Part shown: positions 7,022 through 13,537 of the stretch, piece by piece
How the letters are laid out: each line of letters begins with the position of its first letter
Position numbering within the stretch: the first letter of the stretch is position 1
Source: a virus
DNA length: 37,794 nt
IMG/VR virus record: IMGVR_UViG_3300042197_001218
Coordinates: 1-37,794 of that record
Strand: one strand, 5' to 3'
The notes under the pieces: model-generated
Databases searched by the model: none
Told to the model about the DNA's origin: nothing
What the model saw: the letters and a program-made list of their open reading frames with translations, nothing else
Made by a program: the position numbers and the translations under genes

Positions 7022-8057
7022 GTGTCCATTGCGAGTATAGATCATTACTGGCAAGATTCTTCAATTTTGATTCGACCATACAGTCTCCCCATTCCCAGTG
7101 TTGGCGTGCCCATTTGTTTACCGCGATATTCCACATACCGTTGCTATGAGCGCGAAGTTTGGCTTTTTTATGTCCTAATTCAATTAGCGCACTAATGGAG
7201 GGAATGGCGTCATGAGGATGTTCTCCGAGTACACTTTCATGACTTTGACTGTAATGAAAAGTAGGACGACGATCAATACCGCTGCGACACCAACTTTCAA
7301 TAACCATTTGAATGCGTGAATCATCTGCTTCAATATATTCTCCTGTATTGATCCAATGATGATGTAAATCCAGGACGATGCCTGCTTTATGTTTTAGTTT
7401 CAGCACAACATCCAATCCTGCTTGAAACTCGTCGTTTTCTAGAGTCAACATATTACGAAGTTCCGGACTCATACGATTCCAAGCAGAATCAAATCCACTC
7501 ACTGCGCGTTTTCCACTCAAATGAATATTTATTTTAGCGTCTAGAAGAGAATTTCCATATCCCATCCATCGCATCATATCAGTGTGATACTCAAGTTCTT
7601 CCAAACTATTTTGAACAATTCCCTCATTTTCACTAACGATGCAGCAGAATTGGCCTGGGTGAAATGATAGCCGAACATCACGCTCCCGCGCAATACGACC
7701 TACCTCAGCGAAGTGTCGTTCAGCATACCTAATTACGTCGGATTGTTTGTAAAAATAACCCCACTTTGGCTCAGTGTATACGGGTAGAACTTCGCTTGAT
7801 AGACGCACCATTCGTAGATGTGGTTCAAATGAGCCAACTTTTGTGACCAGTTTACGCAGTGATTCAATGTTTGATTTCATCAAATCCCACAACTTGTCTT
7901 CGGCCACAGATACACTTTGACGATTTAGCCACGCAACGGTGGTAGTACCAGTATTGTACTGCTTACACTCATCTTTAGGCTTGATACTGTCCATTTGTGA
8001 TGGATAGTCAATCAACTTACAAGCAAAGCCTAGCCGACGCACAGAATTATTAAACAT
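7011..8057 (-). CDS. uvsE: UV damage endonuclease (UvdE/UvsE-like, TIM barrel)
   Basis: The 348-residue protein follows the UvdE family throughout: N-terminal VRRLGFACK, RLSSEVLPV, LSFHPGQFCCI (His ligand), INIHLSGK (His), LTLENDE (Glu), LDLHHHWIN (His) and FHYSQSHES. These are the metal-binding positions of the xylose-isomerase-like barrel that nicks DNA 5' to UV photoproducts. Length is normal for the bacterial enzyme. It lets the phage repair its genome independently of photolyase or nucleotide excision repair, useful in sunlit water. No Shine-Dalgarno is evident before the ATG at 8057, but a consensus sigma70 promoter lies just upstream. It converges on, and slightly overlaps, the homing endonuclease gene. 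Confidence 0.85.
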   Translation of the reverse strand: MFNNSVRRLGFACKLIDYPSQMDSIKPKDECKQYNTGTTTVAWLNRQSVSVAEDKLWDLMKSNIESLRKLVTKVGSFEPHLRMVRLSSEVLPVYTEPKWGYFYKQSDVIRYAERHFAEVGRIARERDVRLSFHPGQFCCIVSENEGIVQNSLEELEYHTDMMRWMGYGNSLLDAKINIHLSGKRAVSGFDSAWNRMSPELRNMLTLENDEFQAGLDVVLKLKHKAGIVLDLHHHWINTGEYIEADDSRIQMVIESWCRSGIDRRPTFHYSQSHESVLGEHPHDAIPSISALIELGHKKAKLRAHSNGMWNIAVNKWARQHWEWGDCMVESKLKNLASNDLYSQWTLNS

Positions 8058-8091
8058 TGTTTGTTTTTGGTAGTAGTTGTAGGATGTTAGT

Positions 8092-8120
8092 ATTGTAGCA
8101 AATTACCACATTTCTGTCAA
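8092..8120 (-). promoter_or_regulatory. Strong sigma70-like promoter of the UvdE gene
   Basis: On the minus strand TTGACA (8120-8115, perfect), a 17-base spacer and TACAAT (8097-8092) preceded by TGC (extended -10). It overlaps the stop codon of the 84-residue gene. Expected early expression by unmodified host polymerase. Confidence 0.75.
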
Positions 8121-8371
8121 GTCTTGGCCAACACGTAGAGCATAGCGTCTGGGCCGTTGATGACAATGACATCATTTGAGTATTTATTGTGCTCACCCGT
8201 ATCCCAACGAGAGGTACTTTTTCTAAGTTCTTTGACTTTGATCATCTTGGCATTTAACTTTGTTACTTTGCCAATTTTCATATTGTTATGTGTACAAAAT
8301 GCCACAACATCGTCAAGTAAAATTTCTTTACCCAGGATGTCTAAGTGTACATGCTTAGATGGTTTCGTCAT
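8117..8371 (-). CDS. Small beta-rich (SH3/KOW-like?) phage protein
   Basis: An 84-residue protein with alternating strands (VHLDILGKEILLDDVVAFC, MKIGKVTKLNAKMIKVKEL), consistent with a small SH3-like barrel. The pattern resembles KOW or Sm-like phage proteins, but this is only a fold impression. Its C-terminus, GPDAMLYVLAKT, resembles the D-A-M-x-F-x-L-R-W ending of the tandem family downstream in coordinates, so a distant relation is possible. AAAGGATC precedes the ATG, and it overlaps the 103-residue gene by 17 bases. Confidence 0.6.
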   Translation of the reverse strand: MTKPSKHVHLDILGKEILLDDVVAFCTHNNMKIGKVTKLNAKMIKVKELRKSTSRWDTGEHNKYSNDVIVINGPDAMLYVLAKT

Positions 8372-8666
8372 TATTTTGATCCTTTGATCCGTTACTGTGT
8401 GTTTCTCGTACTGTGTCTACATCTTGATAGAAACGCTTTTCTTGAATAGGTAATTTATCTTTGTGAGTTCTTCTCGGATTTCCACAAACATAACATTGAG
8501 TATTACCGCAATCCATGGCGTGATGTTTGGCCAAACGATGTGGCTCCTTTACGATCTTGCCGTTAAAGGAGGAACTTTGTTTAGCGATCTTAAGTTGTCG
8601 CTTAATGGCTCGTTCGGTTCTCTGAATACGCTTGCCATGCCGATCTCGTTCGTTCGCTGTGCTCAT
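8355..8666 (-). CDS. Small basic zinc-binding-like phage protein
   Basis: A 103-residue basic protein. The central HRLAKHHAMDCGNTQCYVCG segment followed by NPRR gives a His/Cys-rich motif (H-x-x-x-x-x-H, C-x(4)-C-x(2)-C) of a type I recognise as a conserved small-protein signature in many tailed phages, probably a zinc knuckle. The N-terminal third is rich in Arg and Lys, suggesting nucleic-acid contact. AAAGGA lies before the ATG. No experimental function is known to me. Confidence 0.65.
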   Translation of the reverse strand: MSTANERDRHGKRIQRTERAIKRQLKIAKQSSSFNGKIVKEPHRLAKHHAMDCGNTQCYVCGNPRRTHKDKLPIQEKRFYQDVDTVRETHSNGSKDQNNDETI

Positions 8667-8669
8667 ATA

Positions 8670-8933
8670 TTATCCTTTAAGTAGTTCAAGTAACTTTTCG
8701 TGTGTGATAACTTCATGAACATCTTTGGTTCCGCGTTCTACAACTTCTAATTCAACAATGTCCCAATCTGGGATATATTCACGATTATGATTGTCCAACA
8801 CACCTGTGATAAAGGCACGCAGTCTACCTAATTTTTCAAAAGTTCTACCCGTGCCGTCATAACTCAAGTAGTAGGGTGTGCCCTTTACATATTTTGTTGG
8901 GTCAGACTTTCGCCGAATTTTATATACAATCAT
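8670..8933 (-). CDS. Conserved-type small phage protein, unknown
   Basis: An 87-residue protein starting MIVYKIRRKSDPTKYVKG. This opening, with Y-K-I-R-x-K and a later G-R-x-F-x-K-L-G-x-L-R, is common in small proteins of T4-like phages that I cannot assign to a function. The Shine-Dalgarno GGAG is supplied by the Trp-Ser codons that end the last array gene, so its translation is likely coupled to the array. Confidence 0.6.
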   Translation of the reverse strand: MIVYKIRRKSDPTKYVKGTPYYLSYDGTGRTFEKLGRLRAFITGVLDNHNREYIPDWDIVELEVVERGTKDVHEVITHEKLLELLKG

Positions 8934-8937
8934 AATT

Positions 8938-9303
8938 TTAACTCCACATCAATGCCATGATTATAGCATGGTTCTGGTATTTTTGTCTAACTTTGATCGT
9001 TATGTGATCAATGTTATGCTTTGACATGCCCCACTGCCAATCTCTGCCCTGCCGTCCAACATGTTTTTCTAGGTACCATCTACAATGGTCATTGGGATTA
9101 GTACTGAATCCTAGATCAACCCAAACAGCACCCATATCCACCCATCTAGGATCATTGTGATCTACAACGATGTTTCCTGACGGCCATTTGATATCAATGA
9201 CGGTACCTGGAACAAATTTCCACCAAAGTTTTTCCCAAAATCCTAAACCATGTGGCATAGTTTTGTCATTAAATAAGCGATCTATCAAACGCATCATTGT
9301 CAT
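8938..9303 (-). CDS. LRW-family array member 19 (last)
   Basis: 121 residues; the C-terminus is HAIIMALMWS, so the Arg is replaced by Met and Ser is encoded by AGT, giving GGAG for the next gene. It is longer than most members, with WEKLWWKFVPG and PSGNIVVDHNDPRWVDMG before the family end. The start lies inside the extended tail of the previous gene, with no GAGGTGG signal. Confidence 0.65.
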   Translation of the reverse strand: MTMMRLIDRLFNDKTMPHGLGFWEKLWWKFVPGTVIDIKWPSGNIVVDHNDPRWVDMGAVWVDLGFSTNPNDHCRWYLEKHVGRQGRDWQWGMSKHNIDHITIKVRQKYQNHAIIMALMWS

Positions 9304-9535
9304 GGTGTATATATTCAGGTTTCTTCAGTGCGAATATTACCGCATTGTGTGGATCATCGAATTCAACTATGGCTTTATCTGCGTCACGGTGTGGTGTTAT
9401 ACTGAATCCCACACACTGAAGACCGATTCGCCAACACCCGGAAATATGTTGATCAATCCAAACGATCCAATTAGCACGATCACGCTCGTATTCATAATCA
9501 CCACCATTACCGCAATAAACTACCACTGAATTCAT
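9269..9535 (-). CDS. LRW-family array member 18, C-terminus altered
   Basis: 88 residues from the ATG at 9535. The family ending is recognisable (FDDPHNAVIFALK) but the Trp-Ser-stop is missing and the frame runs 17 residues further to DRSLI, overlapping the next gene by 35 bases. This looks like loss of the usual stop, and with it the standard Shine-Dalgarno for member 19. Confidence 0.65.
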   Translation of the reverse strand: MNSVVVYCGNGGDYEYERDRANWIVWIDQHISGCWRIGLQCVGFSITPHRDADKAIVEFDDPHNAVIFALKKPEYIHHDNDAFDRSLI

Positions 9536-9729
9536 GACCACCTCAATGATACTAAAACAGCATGTTCTTCTTTGTAAACGTATAAAAACAATTTTTTATC
9601 TAATGTATTATAAATTGTATTCCAATCTTCATATGGTTCGCCAATATTATTTCGGAGCCATTTTCGTATTTCTGCTGTTTCTTTACTATGGTAGTAGTAT
9701 TTTGTTTGAATAACAAATTTAGATTTCAT
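9532..9729 (-). CDS. LRW-family array member 17
   Basis: 65 residues from the ATG at 9729, placed 5 bases after GAAGTGG. It has the helix IRKWLRNNIGEPYEDW, a strand KKLFLYVY and the ending EEHAVLVSLRWS. This is one of the clearest minimal forms of the family and useful as an alignment seed. Confidence 0.65.
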   Translation of the reverse strand: MKSKFVIQTKYYYHSKETAEIRKWLRNNIGEPYEDWNTIYNTLDKKLFLYVYKEEHAVLVSLRWS

Positions 9730-9911
9730 GACCACTTCAGTAAATACATCATATATACATCTTCATCCATAGTTATACATTGTTCGTAGTAGTCTACATA
9801 TGTATCCCAACGATCTTCTATTCTGCCAAAATTTTCAGTTAACCAATTACAGACTTTATAATAATGATAAGGATCCCACTTTCCGTATTCTACCGAATAT
9901 CTTATCATCAT
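9726..9911 (-). CDS. LRW-family array member 16
   Basis: 61 residues from the ATG at 9911 (the open frame extends to 9971 but lacks a ribosome site there). It contains VCNWLTENFGRIEDRW and ends DVYMMYLLKWS; Lys (AAG) replaces Arg (AGG), a single-base change that also weakens the next Shine-Dalgarno to GAAGTGG. Confidence 0.65.
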   Translation of the reverse strand: MMIRYSVEYGKWDPYHYYKVCNWLTENFGRIEDRWDTYVDYYEQCITMDEDVYMMYLLKWS

Positions 9912-10126
9912 AACCACCTCAATACAAAAAGTGCGGCATCTGACTCTCTCAAATAGATAACGCTGCCCCAATCAGGTTTAGTATGAGGAGGCGGGATATT
10001 TAATTCCCGTAACCACTCTTTTAACTGCTTTATTTCTTCTAATCTATATTCTATCAGTTCAATCCTGTATTCGTAGGGGTAATCTGGAGTTTGTTTATAA
10101 CCTAACTTAATCATACGAAATTTCAT
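9908..10126 (-). CDS. LRW-family array member 15
   Basis: 72 residues from the ATG at 10126. It contains IKQLKEWLRELNIPPPHTK and ends ESDAALFVLRWL; the last residue is Leu because the junction reads TGGTTATGATG rather than TGGTCATGA. Confidence 0.62.
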   Translation of the reverse strand: MKFRMIKLGYKQTPDYPYEYRIELIEYRLEEIKQLKEWLRELNIPPPHTKPDWGSVIYLRESDAALFVLRWL

Positions 10127-10311
10127 GTCCACCTCAATACGAAAAGCATGGCATCCTGTTCAGAATTAAATTTCCACTGTAATGTATTAACATTACCTGG
10201 CGCAAAGTATACTCCAATAAAAGTTGGACAATTGTCCTGAGTCCACCATTGAATTTCGTCATAATCTGCCATTGAAAATTTTGGTGTTTCTATGATTGTA
10301 ACAGAATTCAT
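10123..10311 (-). CDS. LRW-family array member 14
   Basis: 62 residues from the ATG at 10311, five bases after GAGG. It contains EIQWWTQDNCPTFIG and ends FNSEQDAMLFVLRWT, close to the family consensus; Thr (ACA) replaces the terminal Ser. Confidence 0.65.
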   Translation of the reverse strand: MNSVTIIETPKFSMADYDEIQWWTQDNCPTFIGVYFAPGNVNTLQWKFNSEQDAMLFVLRWT

Positions 10312-10553
10312 GACCACCTCAAAAGAAACCACGCCCACTGTTCTTCAGTGAATTCAAATGTAATAAAACCCTCTCTATTACGATACATACGAGTTATACC
10401 AAAATGTTGCGGCGCCAGTGAAATCAATCCATCATATCCATTTTTACACCAACTTATATTCATTTCTGGTGTAAAATTGACACGAATAATACGATCCACC
10501 ATGGACCAATAATTGAAATTTGTATCAGTTACTTTTCCAGTGAAAATCAACAT
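10308..10553 (-). CDS. LRW-family array member 13
   Basis: 81 residues from the ATG at 10553, preceded at 11 bases by GGGAG from the previous gene's Trp-Glu codons. It has more beta strand than most (ISWCKNGYDGLISL, MYRNREGFITFEF) and ends EEQWAWFLLRWS. Confidence 0.62.
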   Translation of the reverse strand: MLIFTGKVTDTNFNYWSMVDRIIRVNFTPEMNISWCKNGYDGLISLAPQHFGITRMYRNREGFITFEFTEEQWAWFLLRWS

Positions 10554-10561
10554 AATGTATT

Positions 10562-10906
10562 TTACTCCCAACGCAGTAAGAATAGTGAAAATTCTTTATC
10601 AGTTCTGAAAAATATACGCTCTTGATTTTCATCCATTTCCCAACACCAATGCTCATTATGTGATACAGCATCTGGATTCAAGACTTTGTTATGATCTAAG
10701 TCTTTATACCACAGTTTAAGCGTTTTGCTAGGACCCCAGGTTTCCCAACACCATGCGAACCAACTATGAAATTGTTGCTGTGCTTGATAAGTTGAAATTT
10801 TACTATTAGAGTTGAAATAGGAATATGGATTAGGCCGTTTTACATAGTATGTCCATTGTCCATACCCACTATGTCGCCCATCAATTTTATGTACATGTTT
10901 CATCAT
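10562..10906 (-). CDS. LRW-family array member 12 (long form)
   Basis: 114 residues from the ATG at 10906. The ending FSLFLLRWE is encoded CTG CGT TGG GAG TAA, so Leu and Arg use codons unrelated to the usual TTG AGG: evidence for selection on the peptide. Very rich in Trp, Tyr and His (HSWFAWCWETWGPSK). Confidence 0.65.
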   Translation of the reverse strand: MMKHVHKIDGRHSGYGQWTYYVKRPNPYSYFNSNSKISTYQAQQQFHSWFAWCWETWGPSKTLKLWYKDLDHNKVLNPDAVSHNEHWCWEMDENQERIFFRTDKEFSLFLLRWE

Positions 10907-11115
10907 AACCACCTCAACGCAAACCACATAGCATCCTCTGATCGCTCAAACCACCAAGTGTCAGTTCCATAATACACATAGAATTTTCCAGTGCTGGGCT
11001 GTTGCTGACACCAACGCTTGAGTGCTTGATCACCTACATGATATAGATTTTTGGGCCTTGAAATTTTGGTCCAACATCTACGCCTAATATCTTTATCCTT
11101 GTTCCAGTATTTCAT
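10903..11115 (-). CDS. LRW-family array member 11
   Basis: 70 residues from the ATG at 11115 (GAGGTGGGC upstream). Basic N-terminus (KDKDIRRRCWTKISRPK), then ALKRWCQQQPSTGKFYVYYG and the ending SEDAMWFALRWL, almost identical over eleven residues to member 10. Confidence 0.64.
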   Translation of the reverse strand: MKYWNKDKDIRRRCWTKISRPKNLYHVGDQALKRWCQQQPSTGKFYVYYGTDTWWFERSEDAMWFALRWL

Positions 11116-11318
11116 GCCCACCTCAACGCAAACCACATAGCATCCTTCGATCTAGCAAAGTAAATAACTCTCCGATCATAATCCTGTAAGTCTACACCAG
11201 CAGCATCATAGTCCATGTCATGAACATTGTCGATCAACCAGATACGCAGATCACGCCATTGTCCTGTGCTACGATAAGTCACACTGACAGCGATATTACA
11301 CCGATCTCGTTTACTCAT
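11112..11318 (-). CDS. LRW-family array member 10
   Basis: 68 residues from the ATG at 11318. It contains LRIWLIDNVHDMDYD, RRVIYFARSKDAMWFALRWA. The shared DAMWFALRW with member 11, also similar at DNA level, marks the most recent duplication in the array. Confidence 0.65.
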   Translation of the reverse strand: MSKRDRCNIAVSVTYRSTGQWRDLRIWLIDNVHDMDYDAAGVDLQDYDRRVIYFARSKDAMWFALRWA

Positions 11319-11497
11319 GACCACCTCAATACAGTTAGTATATAATCTTTTTCGTCACTAAAATAAAAACGGTAACAATTAGTATCACGACAAACATCAT
11401 TTGTTATGTAAGATGGACAATTCTCTTTAATCCATAATAACACTGATTCAGTTACTATAAATAGTCGGCCACATGGCCAATAAAAAATATAACTCAT
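11315..11497 (-). CDS. LRW-family array member 9
   Basis: 60 residues from the ATG at 11497, the shortest member. It has VLLWIKENCPSYIT and ends DEKDYILTVLRWS. Its Shine-Dalgarno is poor because the upstream gene ends AAA GCA TGG instead of TTG AGG TGG. Confidence 0.63.
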   Translation of the reverse strand: MSYIFYWPCGRLFIVTESVLLWIKENCPSYITNDVCRDTNCYRFYFSDEKDYILTVLRWS

Positions 11498-11706
11498 GAC
11501 CATGCTTTCTTAAATTTGATGGCATGTGCTTCACTCTTGAAATACCAAACAGTGCGAGTAGTACCGGTCATCACATATTCAGCAGGATCTATGCCCAACT
11601 TATACCAATCTACATCAAATTCACCAATATGAGCCTGACACCACAATTGTATCTCATACCACTCAGGGGTGTATAGCGTTATGTGAAATTTCCATTCAGG
11701 ACTCAT
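11494..11706 (-). CDS. LRW-family array member 8 (ends KAWS)
   Basis: 70 residues from the ATG at 11706. It contains YEIQLWCQAHIGEFDVDW and ends SEAHAIKFKKAWS. It is the only member with Ala in place of Arg before Trp, and the change removes GAGG from the next gene's ribosome site. Confidence 0.63.
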   Translation of the reverse strand: MSPEWKFHITLYTPEWYEIQLWCQAHIGEFDVDWYKLGIDPAEYVMTGTTRTVWYFKSEAHAIKFKKAWS

Positions 11707-11936
11707 GACCACCTCAAACCACAAAGTAAAGCAAGCCGTTCATCGTCAATTCTAACTAAAAATTTTGTTGGCTGATATGGAAAAGAACCACTGTAACCAT
11801 ACAAGTTCATTGACCAACCAGAACCTTTCCATTCAACAATTGGTTTGCTCCACAATACTTTACTGATATTGCCTTCTAACCATTCTACAATTTCATTTGG
11901 ATTACCCTTGGCTATAATATTGTGTGGCATATACAT
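11703..11936 (-). CDS. LRW-family array member 7
   Basis: 77 residues if started at the ATG at 11936 that overlaps the upstream stop (TGATG); an in-frame ATG at 11945 is possible. It has IVEWLEGNISKVLWSK, a long aromatic strand segment with WKGSGWSMNLYGYSG, and ends ERLALLCGLRWS. Confidence 0.62.
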   Translation of the reverse strand: MYMPHNIIAKGNPNEIVEWLEGNISKVLWSKPIVEWKGSGWSMNLYGYSGSFPYQPTKFLVRIDDERLALLCGLRWS

Positions 11937-12139
11937 CAATTCCATCTTAATATAAACAGTGTAGCAAACTTTTCATCCTGAATGTAAATATGCTCATTCC
12001 TGAAGCCCCAGGTGAAATTATGTTCAATCACATCCTGTGCAGGACCAAAATGTTCCTTGCACCATTTTATTTTTTTAAGGAAAGCAGAGTAGTCGTCATA
12101 CCGGTCTACCCAACAACCGAACATTTCATTGTATTTCAT
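11936..12139 (-). CDS. LRW-family array member 6
   Basis: 67 residues from the ATG at 12139. It contains KKIKWCKEHFGPAQDV and ends DEKFATLFILRWN, encoded TTA AGA TGG AAT TGA; Asn replaces Ser and Leu/Arg use alternative codons while LRW is kept. Confidence 0.64.
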   Translation of the reverse strand: MKYNEMFGCWVDRYDDYSAFLKKIKWCKEHFGPAQDVIEHNFTWGFRNEHIYIQDEKFATLFILRWN

Positions 12140-12369
12140 GACCACCTCAGCAGAAAATAAACATAATCCTGTTCGGATTCAAATTCAAGTTTTGAAGGTC
12201 CACTGTGAATATATTTCGCATTGTATGGTTTCAATTCATTGTTTATGTACTGAATGACCCCACTAAGAGTTAGCATTATGTTTGGTTCAATAGTTTGGCA
12301 AAAGTTTACCCAAAATTTTGGTGTTTCAAATGAAAAAAGATCAATTCTATATATGAATTTTTTACTCAT
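12136..12369 (-). CDS. LRW-family array member 5
   Basis: 77 residues from the ATG at 12369. It starts MSKKFIYRIDLFSFETPKFW and ends FESEQDYVYFLLRWS. Together with member 4 it forms a recognisable pair: both have F-x-x-E-T/I-P-x-F/Y-W-x-N-F near the start. Confidence 0.65.
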   Translation of the reverse strand: MSKKFIYRIDLFSFETPKFWVNFCQTIEPNIMLTLSGVIQYINNELKPYNAKYIHSGPSKLEFESEQDYVYFLLRWS

Positions 12370-12584
12370 GACCACCTCAAAACAAAAAACACGAAATCCT
12401 GCTCACTATCAAATATCAATCGCTCTGGATCTTCAACATATACGGCATTATATTGTTTTAACGAACGATTTGATTCTTTGCGCCAGTCATTAATGGATAG
12501 GTCTAAACTAAATAAGAAATTTAACCAATAATTAGGTATCTCATTAGTAAATCTTCCGACCGTAACAACAAATTTTTCATTCAT
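12366..12584 (-). CDS. LRW-family array member 4
   Basis: 72 residues from the ATG at 12584. It has FTNEIPNYWLNFLFSL, LKQYNAVYVEDPERLIFDS and the ending EQDFVFFVLRWS, close to member 5 (PYNAKYIHSGPSKLEFES), so the two are probably a tandem duplicate. Confidence 0.65.
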   Translation of the reverse strand: MNEKFVVTVGRFTNEIPNYWLNFLFSLDLSINDWRKESNRSLKQYNAVYVEDPERLIFDSEQDFVFFVLRWS

Positions 12585-12811
12585 GCCCATCTCAACAAAA
12601 ATAGCATATAGTTTTGTTCAGTGCCAAAATCCACTGGAGTATATTTTTTATAAGAATCAAACTCGCCTATTTCAACATCAAATTCTTTCTTGATTCTTTT
12701 TTTAATTTCTGATATATCAAACGGTGGATTTTTTTTATTTACATACTCAATTGCTTTAACTAAACAATTAAATGTTATGGTGCCGTTTCTAACATTTAAG
12801 ATATAACTCAT
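12581..12811 (-). CDS. LRW-family array member 3
   Basis: 76 residues from the ATG at 12811. It is more basic than the others (IKKRIKKEFDVEIG) and ends TEQNYMLFLLRWA, with Arg encoded by AGA and Ala by GCA. Confidence 0.63.
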   Translation of the reverse strand: MSYILNVRNGTITFNCLVKAIEYVNKKNPPFDISEIKKRIKKEFDVEIGEFDSYKKYTPVDFGTEQNYMLFLLRWA

Positions 12812-13074
12812 GACCACCTCAGGGCAAAATACACGGCATCCCGTTCATGACGAAAATAAATCAGACGCCGAGTATGATTGTTAGGATCAGTACCATAAAT
12901 TTGATAATCATTTCCTGCTACATTGTCCCACAACCATCGTTGTTGTTCCTTAAAATCATCTGCTGTTCTCCAGACATATGAAACAGGAATCATTTCGGCA
13001 ATGTTTCGTCTAATTTGTCGTGCTGTCTCCTCTGCTGACTTAAAGGTTTCTGGTCCCCAAAAAATCGTAGTCAT
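12808..13074 (-). CDS. LRW-family array member 2
   Basis: 88 residues from the ATG at 13074, six bases after GGAG. It contains KEQQRWLWDNVAGNDYQIYG, TRRLIYFRHERDAVYFALRWS. The middle resembles member 10 (RRVIYF), supporting common descent across the array. Confidence 0.66.
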   Translation of the reverse strand: MTTIFWGPETFKSAEETARQIRRNIAEMIPVSYVWRTADDFKEQQRWLWDNVAGNDYQIYGTDPNNHTRRLIYFRHERDAVYFALRWS

Positions 13075-13076
13075 TA

Positions 13077-13484
13077 TTAACTCCACCTCAATATAAACAA
13101 CATGTAATCACACTCATCGGTAAAGGCAGCAAAAATGTAATCACCGCCCCCTATTTCATTTATTTCCCATTCATTGCCAGTGCTAGGATATTTTATAGCA
13201 CGATGGCCATCAAGTCGCCACTTGCCTGATAAATTTTTCCTACACCATTTTGTTACATCATATGAACCAACAAATGCCAAATCCCAATAATATATTTGAT
13301 GTTTGTGATTTTCAAAACAATAGATATATTTGTATCCGTGATAGAAATCTACTAGACGAGTTGCTATGGGATTGTGTAGTGGATCATATTTGAGATTGTA
13401 TTCCTCACGATTTCTACAACCGTGCTTACGCAAAAATCTCTGCTCACGCCAATCTTGGTACCATGCTACGATCTTTTTGTACAT
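13077..13484 (-). CDS. LRW-family array member 1 (first, longest)
   Basis: The frame is open from a TTG at 13520, but a sigma70-like promoter covers that stretch, so I take the ATG at 13484 (135 residues). The N-terminal half (RFLRKHGCRNREEYN, DFYHGYKYIYCF) is not shared with other members and resembles proteins of other marine phages I have seen as hypothetical. The C-terminal half is the family domain, KWCRKNLSGKWRLDGHR to ECDYMLFILRWS. Ser is encoded AGT here but TCA elsewhere. Confidence 0.68.
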   Translation of the reverse strand: MYKKIVAWYQDWREQRFLRKHGCRNREEYNLKYDPLHNPIATRLVDFYHGYKYIYCFENHKHQIYYWDLAFVGSYDVTKWCRKNLSGKWRLDGHRAIKYPSTGNEWEINEIGGGDYIFAAFTDECDYMLFILRWS

Positions 13485-13491
13485 GTCTTGA

Positions 13492-13520
13492 AGTTTAGCA
13501 CATCTACGAATTGTAGTCAA
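13492..13520 (-). promoter_or_regulatory. Sigma70-like promoter of the LRW array
   Basis: On the minus strand TTGACT (13520-13515), 17-base spacer, TAAACT (13497-13492) preceded by TGC. It points into the array and lies a few bases from the divergent late octamer of the plus-strand gene. The -10 is only a 4-of-6 match. Confidence 0.45.
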
Positions 13521-13524
13521 ATCC

Positions 13525-13532
13525 TATAAATA
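13525..13532 (+). promoter_or_regulatory. Consensus T4-type late promoter octamer, five bases before the ATG
   Basis: TATAAATA at 13525-13532, exact late consensus. The ATG of the kinase-like gene is at 13538 and no Shine-Dalgarno is visible, so the late transcript may be leaderless or nearly so. Confidence 0.65.
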
Positions 13533-13537
13533 CAAGC

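Larger units (their letters stand above)
8938..13484 (-). repeat. Tandem array of 19 small paralogous genes (LRW family) with dual-coded junctions
   Basis: Nineteen consecutive genes of about 60-135 residues share a layout: a first strand, a helix with W-L/I-x-x-N-x-G, one or two aromatic-rich strands, then F-x-x-E-x-D-A-x-x-F-x-L-R-W-S at the very C-terminus. At most junctions the bases TTGAGGTGGTCATGA encode Leu-Arg-Trp-Ser-stop of one gene and at the same time the Shine-Dalgarno GAGGTGG and ATG of the next. The minus-strand 14-mer TGAGGTGGTCATGA occurs exactly at 9532, 10308, 11315, 11703, 12136, 12366 and 12808, with variants elsewhere. Where codons differ (CTG CGT TGG at 10562; AGT for Ser at 13077; AGA at 12581) the peptide is still LRW, so the protein end itself seems selected. 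Confidence 0.8.

Noticed and set aside
11455-11462. TATAAATA on the plus strand inside the array as a late promoter
   Set aside because: It would be antisense with no plus-strand gene downstream; probably chance in AT-rich DNA.
9532-12821. Regularly recurring 14-mer as a CRISPR-like or integration repeat
   Set aside because: Spacing is 200-780 bases and every copy sits exactly at a gene junction as stop plus ribosome site; the intervals are coding.
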